A DNA stretch of 64,000 nucleotides from Atherinomorus stipes (GCA_023101725.1 JALJCO010001018.1:1-64000), one strand, 5' to 3'; counted from the stretch's first letter, positions 1 to 10,774 are shown. Numbers and translations are program-made. Notes: a model not told the origin generated them from the letters alone.

Positions 1-476
1 TCAGGTGGGGACTTTGACTAGGCCACTCCAAAGTCTTCTTTTTGTTGTTCTTAAGCCATTCAGAGGTGGACTTGCTGGTGTGTTTTGGATCATTGTCCTG
101 CTGCTGGTTTTGGTCTTGGAACTCTGCCATGCTGCCATTTTTGCCCCCCCCAGTCTCTTTCTGATGGTGGAGTCATGAACACTGACCTTAATTGAGGCAA
201 GTGAGGCCTGCAGCTCTTTGGATGTTGTTCTGGGGTCTTTTGTTACCTCTTGGATGAGTCGTCACTGTGCTCTTTGGGTCATTTTGGTCGGTCTGCCACT
301 CTCTGGGAAGGTTCACCACTGTTCCATGTTTTCACCATTTGTGGATAATGGCTCTCACTGTGGTTCTCTGGAATCCCAAAGCTTTAGAAATGGCTTTAGA
401 ACATTTTCCAGACTGATAGATCTCAATTACTTCGTTTCTAATTTTTTTCCTGAATTTCTTTGGATCGCAGCTTGAT
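1..476 (-). pseudogene. Tc1-like transposase pseudogene
   Basis: The family cuts and pastes DNA at TA sites using an N-terminal paired-type helix-turn-helix and a DD34E catalytic core. On the minus strand the start region matches the N-terminus, with 'RSKEIQ' near 460. Helix-turn-helix residues run to about 180 ('IYQSGK', 'SKALG', 'IIHKW'). The start codon is lost, an early frameshift brings stops near 440, and the region between the HTH and the second catalytic Asp is missing. What remains of the core reads 'QQDND' near 95-110 and 'SGLVKVP' at the left edge. It cannot make an active enzyme. Confidence 0.82.
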
Positions 477-825
477 GTCTAGCTTTTTAGGATCTTTTGG
501 TCTACTTCACTTTGTCAAGCAGGACATATTTAAGTGATTTCCTGATTGAGAACAGGTGTGGCAGTTATCAGGCCTGGGTGTGGCTAGAGAAATTTAACTC
601 ATCTTTCCAAAGGTGTGATAAACCACAGCTAATTTATGTTTTAAGAGGGGGAGCAATCACTTTTTCACACAGGGCCATGGAGGTTTGGATCCCCCCCACC
701 CTTACTAATAAAAATCTTCATTCAAAAACTGCATTTTCTGTTTACTAGTGTTATCTTTGTCTCACATTTAAATTTGTTTGATGATCTGAAATATTTAAGT
801 GTGACAGACATGCAAAAAACAAGTG
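1..825 (-). mobile_element. Tc1-like transposon, internally deleted, cut by window edge
   Basis: Minus strand reads as a Tc1/mariner element. The right part (about 640-820) is the 5' untranslated and terminal region, with the 'AATCACTTTTTCACACAGGG' stretch that recurs at 11090-11110. Transposase remains follow leftward. The middle of the transposase is deleted: near 106 the DNA-binding half joins directly to the 'QQDND' catalytic-core region. The outer TIR near 820 is degraded and the left end lies outside the window. Confidence 0.85.
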
Positions 826-874
826 TCTAAACCATGACTTGAATAAATGTTCTGTTTCAATCACACCTTGTTTC

Positions 875-1420
875 TTAACAGTCCTCTTCATCATCCTGTT
901 CACATTTAGATGTCATCAGACCAAGACGACACCAAACACATGACAAGCTACTGTAAATGCAGCCGTCTACCAGGACATTTTGGTACACCATGCTTGCTTC
1001 AGTGGACCAGCTGTATGGAGATGCAGACTTCATCTTCTAGCAGGACTTGGCACCTGCCTGCACTGCCAAAAGTACAAAATCTTGGTTCAACAACCATGCT
1101 TGATTGGCCCGCAAACTCATCTGACCTGAACCCCATTGAAAACATTTGGGGTATTGTCAAGAGAAAGCTGAACGGGAAGAGACCAAACAATAAAGAAGAG
1201 CTCAAGCCTGTGATGGAAGCATGTTCGTCTTCCATAACAGCTGAGATATGCCACAAGTTGGTAGCATCCATGCCGGGTTAAGGCAGTCATTCATGCAAAA
1301 GGGCCCAAACCAAGAATTAAGTACAGAAGCAAGATTTTATTTTAGGAGGTCTGACTTTTTTTGCTTTTAAAATCCTGTTATAATTGATTTCATGATTTTT
1401 CAATTGATTTTTTGGGTAGT
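875..1420 (+). mobile_element. second Tc1-like element, 3' half
   Basis: A different Tc1 subfamily from the one at 1-825. It holds the C-terminal half of a transposase and 3' flank. A leader stretch at 878-930 recurs at 18418-18475, so the two loci share a subfamily. Neither TIR is clear. Confidence 0.7.
960..1281 (+). pseudogene. Tc1-like transposase C-terminal pseudogene
   Basis: Two frames together give the catalytic core of a Tc1 transposase. In one frame 'SVDQLYGDADFIF' is followed by a TAG stop at 1039-1041, then 'QDLAPA', which is the second catalytic Asp. After a short deletion near 1100 the frame changes to 'DWPANSSDLNPIENIWG', carrying the catalytic Glu. The C-terminus 'AEICHKLVASMPG' ends at a stop at 1279-1281. 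At least one nonsense codon and one frameshift are present, and the N-terminal DNA-binding half is absent. This is an inactive relic. Confidence 0.85.
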
Positions 1421-1740
1421 ACCTGTATACTGTATACTACACCAAACTGTACAGGTCTATCAAACCATGACCACTATGTATCGAAAATCGAAAAATACAG
1501 TTTTCAATTTATTTCATCAACTTGTGTTCTGTCGATGAGCTCGGCGTTGAAATCTCAGTGGATCTGCGTTTGACTACATCCAAATCTGGTGTTTGGAATT
1601 ACTGTGGTTTTCACGTTGAGTATGATCCAGATGGTCAGCTGCTGTGGACGGAAAGACATTGGGTTAAAAAAAGCATGAGGCGTTTTTTCTTGTACTGAAT
1701 AAATATAGAACCATAGATTTTTTGTATCGTTCACCCCTAT
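1421..1740. other. unassigned sequence
   Basis: No ORF or recognisable repeat. The short 'TATCGAAAATCGAAAAATAC' and the later 'GTATCGTTCACCCC' resemble hAT terminal sequence, but no partner end or TSD is visible. Confidence 0.3.
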
Positions 1741-1768
1741 GTATGTATATGTGGATATATATATACAG

Positions 1769-1832
<64 letters not shown>

Positions 1833-1835
1833 TGT
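1741..1835. repeat. (TA)n microsatellite
   Basis: Alternating TA/TG dinucleotides, essentially pure TA from about 1775 to 1828. Degenerate TATA-rich flanks continue to about 1900. Confidence 0.95.
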
Positions 1836-1904
1836 GTATTCTGTATACATTTATACGTATAGGCCTATGTGTATATATATTTAACTATATTTCTATATAT
1901 ATGA

Positions 1905-2387
1905 CTAGGTTCCTGTGTTACACGCTGCAAGGTTTGATTATTCGATTATTGTCTGAGTGGTTGTTGCATTTGATGTTTTGTGACATTGTCAGTTGACATA
2001 AAATACTGTTTCCTTTGTCTTACTTTCCACTGACTACTGTCATGTGCTGCCATGGCTTTTCTCCATCTAATGTTTTATTCAGCCCGTGATGCCCTGTATT
2101 GACTTGTGTGCAGATTGGACTTGTCACTCTGTTTGATGCTACTGGTTGTTTTCATTAAGAATACAAAGGCATAATTGTTTACTGCTTAAAAATGTCAGGA
2201 CTTCTCGGATGGAAAAATCTGACACTTATTGTATTCAGTGTTATGAATGAAGTGACATCTTTTCTTTGTGCTGAAATGTCACTGAAGAGCAAGCAAACAA
2301 TGTCGGGAGATTCATTGGGATTGAGATGTTTGCAACACTGTGCAGATGTATTGAACACCAGATCTTTACATTTAGGATCTCTGATGG
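1905..2387. other. unassigned sequence
   Basis: AT-rich sequence with only short chance ORFs. I see no repeat signature, coding motif or TIR. Confidence 0.5.
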
Positions 2388-2490
2388 ACTGGTGAGCTGT
2401 CCATGGACCCCGCCTTGATGGGTGCTGGGAAAGACTCCAGCGTTCTCGGGACTGTGAATATGATAAAACTAGATGGATAGATGGACCTTT
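2388..2490 (+). repeat. retroposon tail fragment (SINE/LINE 3' end)
   Basis: Reads as a decayed copy of a very common fish retroposon segment: 'GGACCCCGCCT', then 'GCTGGGAAAGACTCCAGC', then GGATAGATGG-type tail units at 2472-2485. I recognise the segment; family assignment is uncertain. Confidence 0.5.
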
Positions 2491-2499
2491 ACATTATTA

Positions 2500-2774
2500 T
2501 TGATGCCATCAGGGAGACACTTAATCAGCTCCAAAGTCATTCTGCAGCATGATAATGAGCCAAAACAAAGACAGAACCATAAATAATTATTCTCAGTCGC
2601 AAGGGTCCTGAAACCAGAACTGTGATCGCTAGATTGCATTCATCCAGCCAAATAAATGATCAAAGCAACAGAAAAGAAGTGCAGTTTTAAGGAATGTAAT
2701 ACTAAGACACTTAGCAATAAAATAAACAAAAAAAGAAATGTTTTCTTTTTTTGTTATATAGCCAAGGTCACCAA
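2500..2774. other. degraded repeat mixture
   Basis: Mostly unassigned. At about 2546-2570 the plus strand reads 'QHDNEPK', like the second-Asp motif of a Tc1 transposase, so part of this stretch is probably another transposon scrap. Confidence 0.3.
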
Positions 2775-2969
2775 CAGATGGCCGGACATTCTTCTTCAGG
2801 ATTTTTTGGTAGACAGGTCCTGAAGAAGCAAAACAGCCTCAGACCATCACACTACCACCACCATATTTTACTGTTGGTATGATGTTCCTTTTCTGAAATG
2901 CTGTGTTACTTTTATGAAAGATGTAATGGGACCTACACCTTCCAAAAAGTTAAACTTTTGTCTAGTAAG
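2775..2969 (-). mobile_element. scrambled Tc1 element, segment 1 (left of the LINE)
   Basis: Minus-strand Tc1 transposase region between the first and second catalytic Asp, with a short internal deletion near 2815. The sequence breaks at 2969 and resumes in register at 10775, after the LINE. A target duplication of about 17 bp (2 mismatches) links the two sides: 2953-2969 and 10775-10791, core 'AAACTTTTGTCT'. The LINE therefore jumped into an existing Tc1 copy. Confidence 0.85.
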
Positions 2970-3820
2970 ACATTGTCTTACTTCAGGAAACACATTTATC
3001 AAACTCCTCAGTCGATCTCCTTCAGACAAGACAGTTTCCACACGTGTATTCAGCTGGTTATAATTCTAGACAGAGAGGTGTAGCAATTCTGATTAATAGC
3101 AGGTTAAAATTTGACATTGATGATGTAATCAGAGATCCAGAAGGCAGATTTATAATAGTCACATTAACTGTTCAGAATCTTAAGGTATGCATTGCAAATA
3201 TATATGGACCAAACGTAGATGATCCATTATTCTTTGACTCATTTTTCTCTGCTTTGCATAACTACTCTGATAGGGCGGTATTATTGGGCGGAGACTTCAA
3301 TATGGTATGTGATCCAGGTATGGACAGGCTCAGTACAGCAGGACATAACAAAATATGGCATTCATCGGATATCGTTAAGCAGTACATGAAGGATTTCGGC
3401 CTTTGTGATGCATGGCGATCTCATCACCCCACCACGAGACAATATACCTTCTTCTCCTCAGTTCATCATTCCTACTCTAGATTAGATTACTTCTTAACCA
3501 GCAGCTCACTGATGAGTGAAATCTCAGAAATAGAAATCCACCCAATAACCATCAGTGATCACGCACCAGTATCATTAACTCTGAGAAATAAAACTATTAA
3601 ACCAGCAACTAGGAGTTGGAGATTTAATACATCATTACTGAAAGATCCTGAGTTTATCAGCTATTTTAAAAGAGAATGGTCCATTTATCTAGAGAACAAC
3701 GATGTACCAGAAACTCCAGCATGTGTCCTTTGGGAAGCAGGTAAAGCAGTAATGCGAGGAAAAATAATTTCCTTCTCTTCCCATAAAAAAAAAAGGAAGC
3801 TGCAAGAATCTCAGAATTAG
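2970..3820 (+). CDS. LINE ORF2 part 1: APE-type endonuclease domain
   Basis: The endonuclease nicks target DNA to start reverse transcription. The frame is open from the truncation point with no native start codon. Motifs in order: 'LLQETHLSN' at 2975-3001 with the catalytic Glu, 'SRQRGVAILI' near 3068, 'LLGGDFNMV' near 3280 with an active-site Asp, 'SRLDYFL' near 3475, and 'SDHAPVSL' near 3553 with the catalytic Asp-His pair. All core residues downstream of the truncation are present. The frame ends at 3820 only because of a one-base slip in an A10 run at 3785-3794; the next frame continues the same protein. The residues upstream of 'QETH' are lost, so this copy is not functional as it stands. 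Confidence 0.88.
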
Positions 3821-5442
3821 AAGTTAGAATTAAATCACTAGAAGACGCCTACCAGATCTCCCCGGAGGAACACATGCTGAATGATATAAGGAAATTCAAG
3901 CTCGAGTTAAACAAAATAATAGACCAAAAAACACAATTCTTAGTTCAAAGACTTCGTCTAGAAAACTTCGACCATGGTAACAAGTCTGGCAAGCTTCTAG
4001 CTAATCAGTTAAAAATAAATAAGGAAAAAGCAACAATCTCCTCCGTTAAAGACTCAGAAGGAAGTATCAGCCATGATCCTGACCAGATAAATAACATTTT
4101 TAGAAACTTCTACAGAACACTATATAAATCACAAATAAACCCCACAGATGATGATATTAATCAATTTCTTAATAGTATCATTCTTCCAAAACTACAACAA
4201 GAAAATATTACGGTTTTAGATTCACCCCTCTCAATAAGTGAATTACATGACGCTCTGCAACATATGCCCAATAATAAAGCCCCAGGCCCAGATGGGTATC
4301 CGGTCGAATTTTACAAAGAGTTCTGGACAATTCTGGCCCCCACTTTTTATAGAATGATACTAGAAATAAAAGAGAAACAGAAAATACCACCAAATATGAA
4401 TTCAGCAAATATCACCGTATTATTAAAACCAGGTAAAGACCCGACACTTCCAGCTAGTTATCGGCCAATCTCATTAATAAATGTAGATCTTAAGATAATC
4501 AGCAAAGCACTCGCTAAAAGGATAGAAAAAATAACTCCTCTGATAATACATCCTGATCAAACTGGTTTTATTAAAGGTCGACATTCTTCTACTAACACAC
4601 GCAGGCTGATTAATCTAATAGACTATGCTACCATTCATAATCTGGAATCTACTATCATCTCGTTAGATGCAGAAAAAGCCTTCGATCGTGTTAACTGGAA
4701 ATTCCTGTTTGCAACATTAAATAAATTTGGTTTTGGTCCTTATTTCATAGACTGGATAAAAATACTTTATAACAACCCTAATGCATGTGTGAGGACCAAT
4801 GACCAAACTTCTCCAAGTTTCTGTTTACAGCGAGGCACCAGGCAGGGCTGCCCGCTCTCCCCTTCACTTTTTGCCATTTTCATTGAACCACTAGCAGCCG
4901 CTATAAGACAGGACAGAGATATTAAAGGGATCCCCGGCAAAAATCTAGAACATAAAATAAGTCTTTATGCAGACGACGTACTGCTTTTCCTCCAGAACTC
5001 ATCAACATCTCTCTCCCAGACAATCACATTGATCAATAAATTCTCAATGATATCTGAGTACTCTATTAACTGGACCAAGACTACAGCTTTATCTGTTAAT
5101 TGTACTTTACAAAACATCCCTAACACCACAATACAGTCTGGTAATATCAGATATTTAGGAATAAATATTTCTCCACAACTTTCAGAGTTAATAAAGTTAA
5201 ATTATGTCCAGCTATTAAAGTCAATAGAGGAAGATCTCACGCGATGGAAGCACTTACCCATATCACTCATGGGGAGAGTTGCTACCATCAAAATGATGGT
5301 TCTACCGAAAATTAACTACTTGTTCTCAATGATACCCACCAAACCTTCCTCTAGTTGGTTTAAGTCACTGGACTCTCACATTTCCAAATTTCTTTGGAAA
5401 AACAAGCCATCACGTATCAGTTTAAAACCTTACAACAGGTAA
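3795..5442 (+). CDS. LINE ORF2 part 2: reverse transcriptase domain
   Basis: This is an L1/Tx1-group reverse transcriptase. It continues the endonuclease protein after the A-run frameshift; the joining residues 'EAARISELEVRIKSLE' lie upstream of the first ATG at 3874. RT motifs appear in the expected order: 'NNKAPGPDGYPVEFYK' near 4270, 'YRPISLINVDLKIISK' near 4460, 'FIKGRHS' near 4566, 'LDAEKAFDRV' near 4664 (first catalytic Asp), 'RGTRQGCPLSPSLFA' near 4833, and the catalytic box 'YADDVLLF' at 4966-4989. No internal stop occurs over about 540 codons. The frame is lost near 5424, where one A appears to be missing from an A-run; the protein continues in the frame beginning at 5394. A recently active lineage is likely. 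Confidence 0.93.
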
Positions 5443-6623
5443 AAGACCGGGGAGGGTTAGACTCACCCAATTTCAATTATTATTTCCTAGCAAATAAGCT
5501 ACAATTTATTTCCAAATGGCTGAAACCTACCCATCTAGATGAACCCTGGCTAGACACAGAACAAGCATTATGTGAGGATCTGGATGTCTCTGATTTGCCG
5601 TTCATCAGTTCAGCAGTCAGATCTCATAAATGCTTTAAAAGTATCAACATCTGCTCTACTCTGAAAGCATGGTGGGAATTCCTGAAATTAACCGAGTCTT
5701 CTATTATTCCATGTAAACTCACACCCATCTGGAATAACCTGGATATTTTACAAAACAAGAAAATGATTAATTTTGTGCATTGGAAGGATAAAGGAGTTAA
5801 ACAATTACAACATATCATTGAAAATGGAAAATTCCTGTCATTTAATACACTTACCTTACAATACGGGATCAGTAGTACTAAATTCTTAGAATACCATCAA
5901 CTTAAATCTATATTAAGCAAAAAATATACCTCTAACCAACTGATCCTGCAGACTCCGGTCAGGGTAGCAGAATTCCTGAATCTCTCTATCCCCAAACTAC
6001 TGTCGAAAATATATAGATTATTATTAAAACTGGATGATTCAATTTCCCTTCCAACTTCGAAGTGGGAGGCTGACTTGTCCAGAACCCTTAACCAAAACAC
6101 ATGGACACAGATATGTTTAAACACGTTCCTAATGACTAAAAACTCAAATATGCAGTTGATACAATTCAAGGTTTTACACAGAGTACATTACACAGGACAG
6201 AGGATGTTCAAGATGGGTCTGTCACCTTCAAATATTTGTTTGCACTGCAATGAGAATACAACAGACAATTATCTTCACGCCTTGTGGTCTTGTCCACCGG
6301 TCCAGAGGTTTTGGCTTCAGGTATGTGATGACCTGTCAACGTGGCTCAGGTGTAACTTTCCTGCAAGCCCCGCACTGTGTTTACTGGGGGACTTGGATGA
6401 GATCAACACGGTAACCAACTATGCACATATGATACTTACTGTATTATGTATTGCAAAGAAAACTATCTTGGTAAACTGGAAATCCAAAAATAATCTGAGC
6501 ATTAGCCAGTTTAGGAATTTCTTAGTAGACCATATCAGTATTGAGACGATGTCTGCCTCCTCTAAGAACCAGTTAGATGAATTCCACTCCCTCTGGTCCC
6601 CTGTGATTAGCTCCATCACTTAA
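5394..6623 (+). CDS. LINE ORF2 part 3: C-terminal domain with zinc knuckle
   Basis: C-terminal third of ORF2, joined to the reverse transcriptase across a one-base slip: 'SRISLK' in the upstream frame continues as 'TLQQVKDRGGLDSPNFNYYF' here. It carries a Cys/His cluster near 6233-6295 ('CLHCNENTTDNYLHALWSC', spacing C-x2-C-x9-H-x4-C), typical of the C-terminus of L1-type ORF2 and thought to bind RNA. The domain is otherwise uninterrupted to a stop at 6621-6623. The ATG at 5394 is not a biological start. Confidence 0.88.
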   Translation: MEKQAITYQFKTLQQVKDRGGLDSPNFNYYFLANKLQFISKWLKPTHLDEPWLDTEQALCEDLDVSDLPFISSAVRSHKCFKSINICSTLKAWWEFLKLTESSIIPCKLTPIWNNLDILQNKKMINFVHWKDKGVKQLQHIIENGKFLSFNTLTLQYGISSTKFLEYHQLKSILSKKYTSNQLILQTPVRVAEFLNLSIPKLLSKIYRLLLKLDDSISLPTSKWEADLSRTLNQNTWTQICLNTFLMTKNSNMQLIQFKVLHRVHYTGQRMFKMGLSPSNICLHCNENTTDNYLHALWSCPPVQRFWLQVCDDLSTWLRCNFPASPALCLLGDLDEINTVTNYAHMILTVLCIAKKTILVNWKSKNNLSISQFRNFLVDHISIETMSASSKNQLDEFHSLWSPVISSIT

Positions 6624-8008
6624 CGTTGGTGTAGGAGAGCCGCCTCGGCGATGTGGGGGTTGGGTGCCGGCGAGTGCTTGATGGCTATGGATCCCTGGCG
6701 GTTGACTTGGGGGGGGGGTCTGGGCTGCCTCGCCGCTGGGGCGGGGCTGTATCCAGCCCGATGGGGGGCATGGGGGTCAGCGGTTGGGGCTGCTCTGCGG
6801 CGGTGGGCGGGTCGCTGGTGGGGCCCTGGCCGGTGGCTGTCGGCTGGCGCCGGGTGGCCGGGGTCGTCCCGGGGCGGGGGGGGGCGGGGGGGTCCTGGGC
6901 CCCGGTGCTCGGGGTGGCCCCTGCCTCCGGGGCCGGGGGACCCGGCTTGGCGCTGGGGGGGGGGGGCGGGCCGGCGGGACGTGCCTCCTCTGGATTTGGC
7001 CGGTCCTCACGAACTGGTGACGTCTAGTCACTGCGCCGGGGGCCGGGCGCCTCTGCTGTGTGCGTGCGGGTGTGTGTGCTGGTGGGGGTGTGTGTGTGGT
7101 GGGGCTGGGGGATGTATCGTTGTCGTGTCTGTGTCGGGATGTGGGCATCCGGGATGTTGGTGTCGCGGGGCGGCTATGTGGGGGGTGTGGATTTCCCCTG
7201 TGCTTGTCCTGCGTGTGGGGCTCTGGGGGTCGCGGACGGAGCTGCGCTTTCCGCCGGGGGTGCTTGGTTTTCGGCGGACCCGTGGTCGTGTTGTGTCGTA
7301 TCGATGTTGGGGTGTCTGGCGTGGCTGTCGGGGTGTGGGGTTTGGTCCATATCGTTCAGCTCTAGTGTGTGGAGGTGGGGGGTTGCGGGGGTGGCCGGGT
7401 CTTTTCCACGCCGGGTGCCTGTCCCGCCCGGCCGCTGTGTCGGTTGGGGCTGGCCTGCACTGGTGGTCTCGTGCGGGTTGGTCTCGCATGGTCCGGGGGC
7501 TGGGGGCGGTGGACTTGTGGCGTGGGGGGGGCTGGTGGCCCCGTGGTCCCCGTCCTTGGTATGTGTGGGTGGGTGTGTGACTGGAGGGGGGGCGTGAATG
7601 CGGTTGTGTGTGTGTGTGGCTGCCTGTGGGGGTGTGTGGAGATGGGTGGGTGGGTGGGGGTGCATGGATGATGGGTGTTTGGGTGTGGGGGTGGTGGTGC
7701 ATTGGTGGGGTTTGTGTGTGTCGGGTTGGGGGGGCTTGGGTGGGGGAGCGGGGATGGTTCTGTGGGGGGATCGGATGCGGGGCGCTGGGTGGGTGGGTGG
7801 TGGCTCTGGCGCGGCCTGGGTGGGGGTGCAGGCTTGGGTTTGGAGGGGGGGCATGGACACTGGGGGGGCGGATGTGCGGGGACTAACTGGCTATACAGGA
7901 GGGGTGGGAGGAGGATGGGATGAGGGAGTGTTGACGGGGGTAAAGTCGTTGGTTGTTTGAAGTAGGGTTTAGGGGTGATACAATAGAGTGGGGGAGGAAA
8001 GGGGGAGG

Positions 8009-8040
<32 letters not shown>

Positions 8041-10237
8041 GCAGCTCTGCGTGCCTCTTGGGGGGTTTGCGAGGCCTGGGGATGTTGGGCCGGTGACTCT
8101 GGCCCCTCCGCCGACCCTTTCCGCTCCCGTCCCTTTTCCCCCCTCCCTGGCCTGGCATGGTCGAGCGCCCCCAGGGGCCGAGGCTGGCCCCTCTGTGGTG
8201 AACGCCAGGCGCCGGGCCGTGGGGGCGGCCATGCCTGCCCCTTCTGCCCTGGGGGGATCCCGGGAGGCAGGGGTACCTAATGCCGGTAACGGCTCTTCTT
8301 CCAGGGGGGGAATTCATATACCCCCCTGGTCTCCTTTCCCAAGACCTCCCCCCCCCCCCTGCTCTACCTCACACACACACACGTAGGGTTTTGGGGAGGG
8401 TGCGTGTCAAGCGGGCGTGGTGAGGGAGGGCACCAAAAGTGCCTTTGCTTGCCACGTCTAGAGACAGCCTGCTCCCCAGTTTTAACCACACTTAGACACC
8501 TAAACACATAAAATAACAACAGCTCACAACCACTTCTGAGGGGCGGGCCATATAGTGTGTGGAAGGAGGGAGGGGCCGGTTGGGGGGTCATGCCCCCCTA
8601 CGCGACCCCACTCCCGGCATGACTTGGCACTGCCCCTTAGTTTTAACTGCAAACAACACACATCTTACACACACAGTCATGAGCGGGGGGGTGGGGGGGG
8701 GGGGGCAGGGTCCTTTCATACCCCGGTCTCCCGGGCGCTACTGGGGGGAGGGGGGGGGACAGTGGCTGCTTCACGCGCCAGTGGTTAAGGCTGGCTGCAT
8801 TGCGGGGGAACTGCTGGCCTGGGGGATGCCTGGCCTGCTGCGTCCAGGGGTGGGGGATGGGGGTGGTGGTGGGGGGGGGGACGTGTTGGGGGCTTGGAGC
8901 TCACGGCTCCTTCCCCGGCCCGAGCTACCACTCAGGAGGCACGAGGGCATGGGCAAGAGAGAGGTGGGTATGTAAGAATAATGAATGAGAGTGTGAAAGA
9001 GGAAATGTGGGAGGGAGGAACTTGGGCTGGAAGAGGGAGGAGATGTGGGTAAGTGGTTGGAGGAAAGGGGGGATGGAGGAAGGAGTGGCATGCTCGTGAG
9101 TGTCTAGTAGGGATGGTCATGAGGGGCTGAAGGAAGGAAGGGCGGGAGTGTGATAGGTCAGAGGGATGGGCGGGGCTGGACATGTAAGGGGGGGACTGTA
9201 TGGGGTATTGGGGGTATAGGGAGGTGGGGGCGTATGTGTGGGGGGGTAGGGAGGGGTTGGTGCAGCTATGTGGGGGGAGTGCATGTGTGTGTTAGAGGGT
9301 ATGAGGAGGTGGGGGTAGGTGTGGACGGTAGAGGGAGGAGAGTGTTGGGGGTGGAGGGAGGAGTGAGTGTGGGTATGTAAGGTCGGAGAGCGGAGTGGGT
9401 GGGTGTATGTGTGTGTGTGGGGGGTACACGGAGGTGTTGGGTAGGGCTGGGCGGTGTGGGCGGAGGTTCGTATCTCGGTGTTCGTGCCGGGCATCTTGGT
9501 GTCGGTGTGGTGCGGTGTGGCTGCGGGTTGGTTGGGGGCCGGGCGCTTTGGTGGGGGGTGCGGTTTTGTTTGTGGCTTCCGGGGCTTTTTGTGCGGGGCG
9601 GGCGCAGGGGGATCTGTATCTTGTATGTGGTTGCTCTTGCGGTATTGATGTCTTGGGTGCCCGTGTCTCGATGCGGGGGCGGTGGCGGTATATCTTTCAG
9701 CCCTAGTGTTGGGGTAGGTGTGTGGGGAGTGTGTGTGTGAGCGTGGTGGCGGGGTAGGGGGTGGTAGAGGTGGTGGCGCCCTGGTGTCAGGTGTGTGGGG
9801 CAGGGACGTTGGGGTGGGGGCTGGCCTGCCCTGGGGGGGCGTCGTCTGGGGGGTCCGGTCCTCCTGGGTTTCGGTTGGGCCGCCCGGGTCCGGGGGGGGG
9901 GTGGCTGCTCCTGGGCGCTTGGGCCCTGGGCCCGGCGCTGTCTCCGCTCCGGGGACGCCCGGCGCCCGGTGGGGTCGGCAGCTGCTGGTCTTGGTCCGCT
10001 GGGGCCTGGGCCCCCAGACTGCAGGGGGCTCCGGCTGGGGCCGCCTTTGCCGCCCTTCGGGGGATGCATGTCCGCTCTTTGGGGGGGGGTAGCTGGGATC
10101 TGGGCCTCTGGGTGGCTGCTGGGGGCCTGGGTCGTGAGCCTTGCGGGCTTTCTCCTCCTTGCAGAGACGAGGTTGCATCTGCATGACTGTATCACCACGG
10201 AGCACCCTTTATTATGCATGTTGACACTGTGACACTG
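6624..10237 (+). other. LINE 3' UTR, extreme G-rich region
   Basis: About 3.6 kb between the ORF2 stop and the LINE tail. The plus strand is strongly G-rich (6640-7960 and 9150-10130), with many runs of 4-12 G able to form quadruplexes. A mixed C-rich block lies at 8090-8360 and a purine-rich block at 8940-9400. Diverged internal duplication is visible: 'ATCGTTCAGCTCTAGTG' at 7350 and 'ATCTTTCAGCCCTAGTG' at 9692 occupy equivalent places in similar G-rich blocks. Long overlapping reading frames here, rich in Gly/Trp/Val on plus and Pro/His/Thr on minus, are by-products of composition. Confidence 0.8.
8009..8038 (+). repeat. A30 tract inside the LINE 3' UTR
   Basis: Thirty A within G-rich sequence. 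It could be a fossil poly-A end of an ancestral shorter 3' UTR, or simple expansion. The target duplication shows the present insertion continues to 10774. Confidence 0.9.
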
Positions 10238-10348
10238 CTTCCCATTGCGATGACTAGGCTGTACCTCTTCTCTACTTCCCATTGCGATGACTAGGTTGTA
10301 CCTCTTCTCTACTTCCCATTGCGATGACTAGGGTGTACCTCTTCTCTG
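10238..10348 (+). repeat. 37-bp tandem repeat, 3 units, in LINE 3' UTR
   Basis: Units start at 10238, 10275 and 10312 with 'CTTCCCATTGCGATGACTAG' and differ at one or two positions. The second LINE copy (44548) begins within the end of such a unit ('CCTCTTCTCTGCG'). Confidence 0.95.
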
Positions 10349-10630
10349 CGTAGTTCTGCGTGTGTTTGTGTGTGTTTGTATGATTTTGTTTTCCAACAGA
10401 GACCTTGGTTGTTTAGGGATCGCGGTACAGATGTACCAGTGAACTGTGTAAGTGGATTCATGTTTTCTCTCCTCTCTCTCTTCCTCTTCCTTACTCCTTT
10501 CTCTCTGTTTCACTTTCTATCATTACCTCTGTTAACTTTCATTTCTCCCTTGTCAGGCCCAGCAGTATGATATGGAATGGTGTAATAGACAAATGTTTAA
10601 ATAAAAAAATAAAATGAATAAACATGATAT

Positions 10631-10664
10631 CAAGTGGAGCCTTATGTTCATAAAGCTCCGCTTG
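10631..10664 (+). promoter_or_regulatory. LINE 3' terminal stem-loop
   Basis: The two arms ('CAAGTGGAGCCTTATG' and 'CATAAAGCTCCGCTTG') pair over 16 positions with one G-U pair and one mismatch, around a TT apex. The stem lies about 80 nt before the poly-A. The same stem is identical at 44881-44914 in the other copy. It may be recognised by the element's own reverse transcriptase; that is inference. Confidence 0.55.
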
Positions 10665-10738
10665 GTAAAGCAAAACTGTTCAACAGAATAAAGCAATCAG
10701 ATTTCCATTCTGCTTGCTTCGATGCTGGACAGGACAAG

Positions 10739-10774
<36 letters not shown>

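Larger units (their letters stand above)
2970..10774 (+). mobile_element. L1/Tx1-type LINE, 5'-truncated, near-intact ORF2
   Basis: A non-LTR retrotransposon of about 7.8 kb. ORF1 and the first part of the endonuclease are missing, which is the usual result of incomplete target-primed reverse transcription. The order is endonuclease, reverse transcriptase and zinc-knuckle C-terminus (to 6623), then a 4.1 kb G-rich 3' UTR, a 3' tail with AATAAA-type signals near 10600-10620, and a poly-A of about 35 ending at 10776. The flanking duplication (2953-2969 / 10775-10791) shows that the coding part and the long 3' UTR arrived as one insertion. A short second copy of its 3' end lies at 44548-45056. 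Confidence 0.9.

Noticed and set aside
218..748. Plus-strand ORFs at the left edge
   Set aside because: They are antisense to the Tc1 transposase remnant and carry no motif.
6651..10282. Many long overlapping ORFs (up to about 360 codons) rich in Gly/Trp or Pro/Thr/His
   Set aside because: They lie on both strands over the G-rich LINE 3' UTR; stop codons are rare because of composition. No domain and no frame preference.
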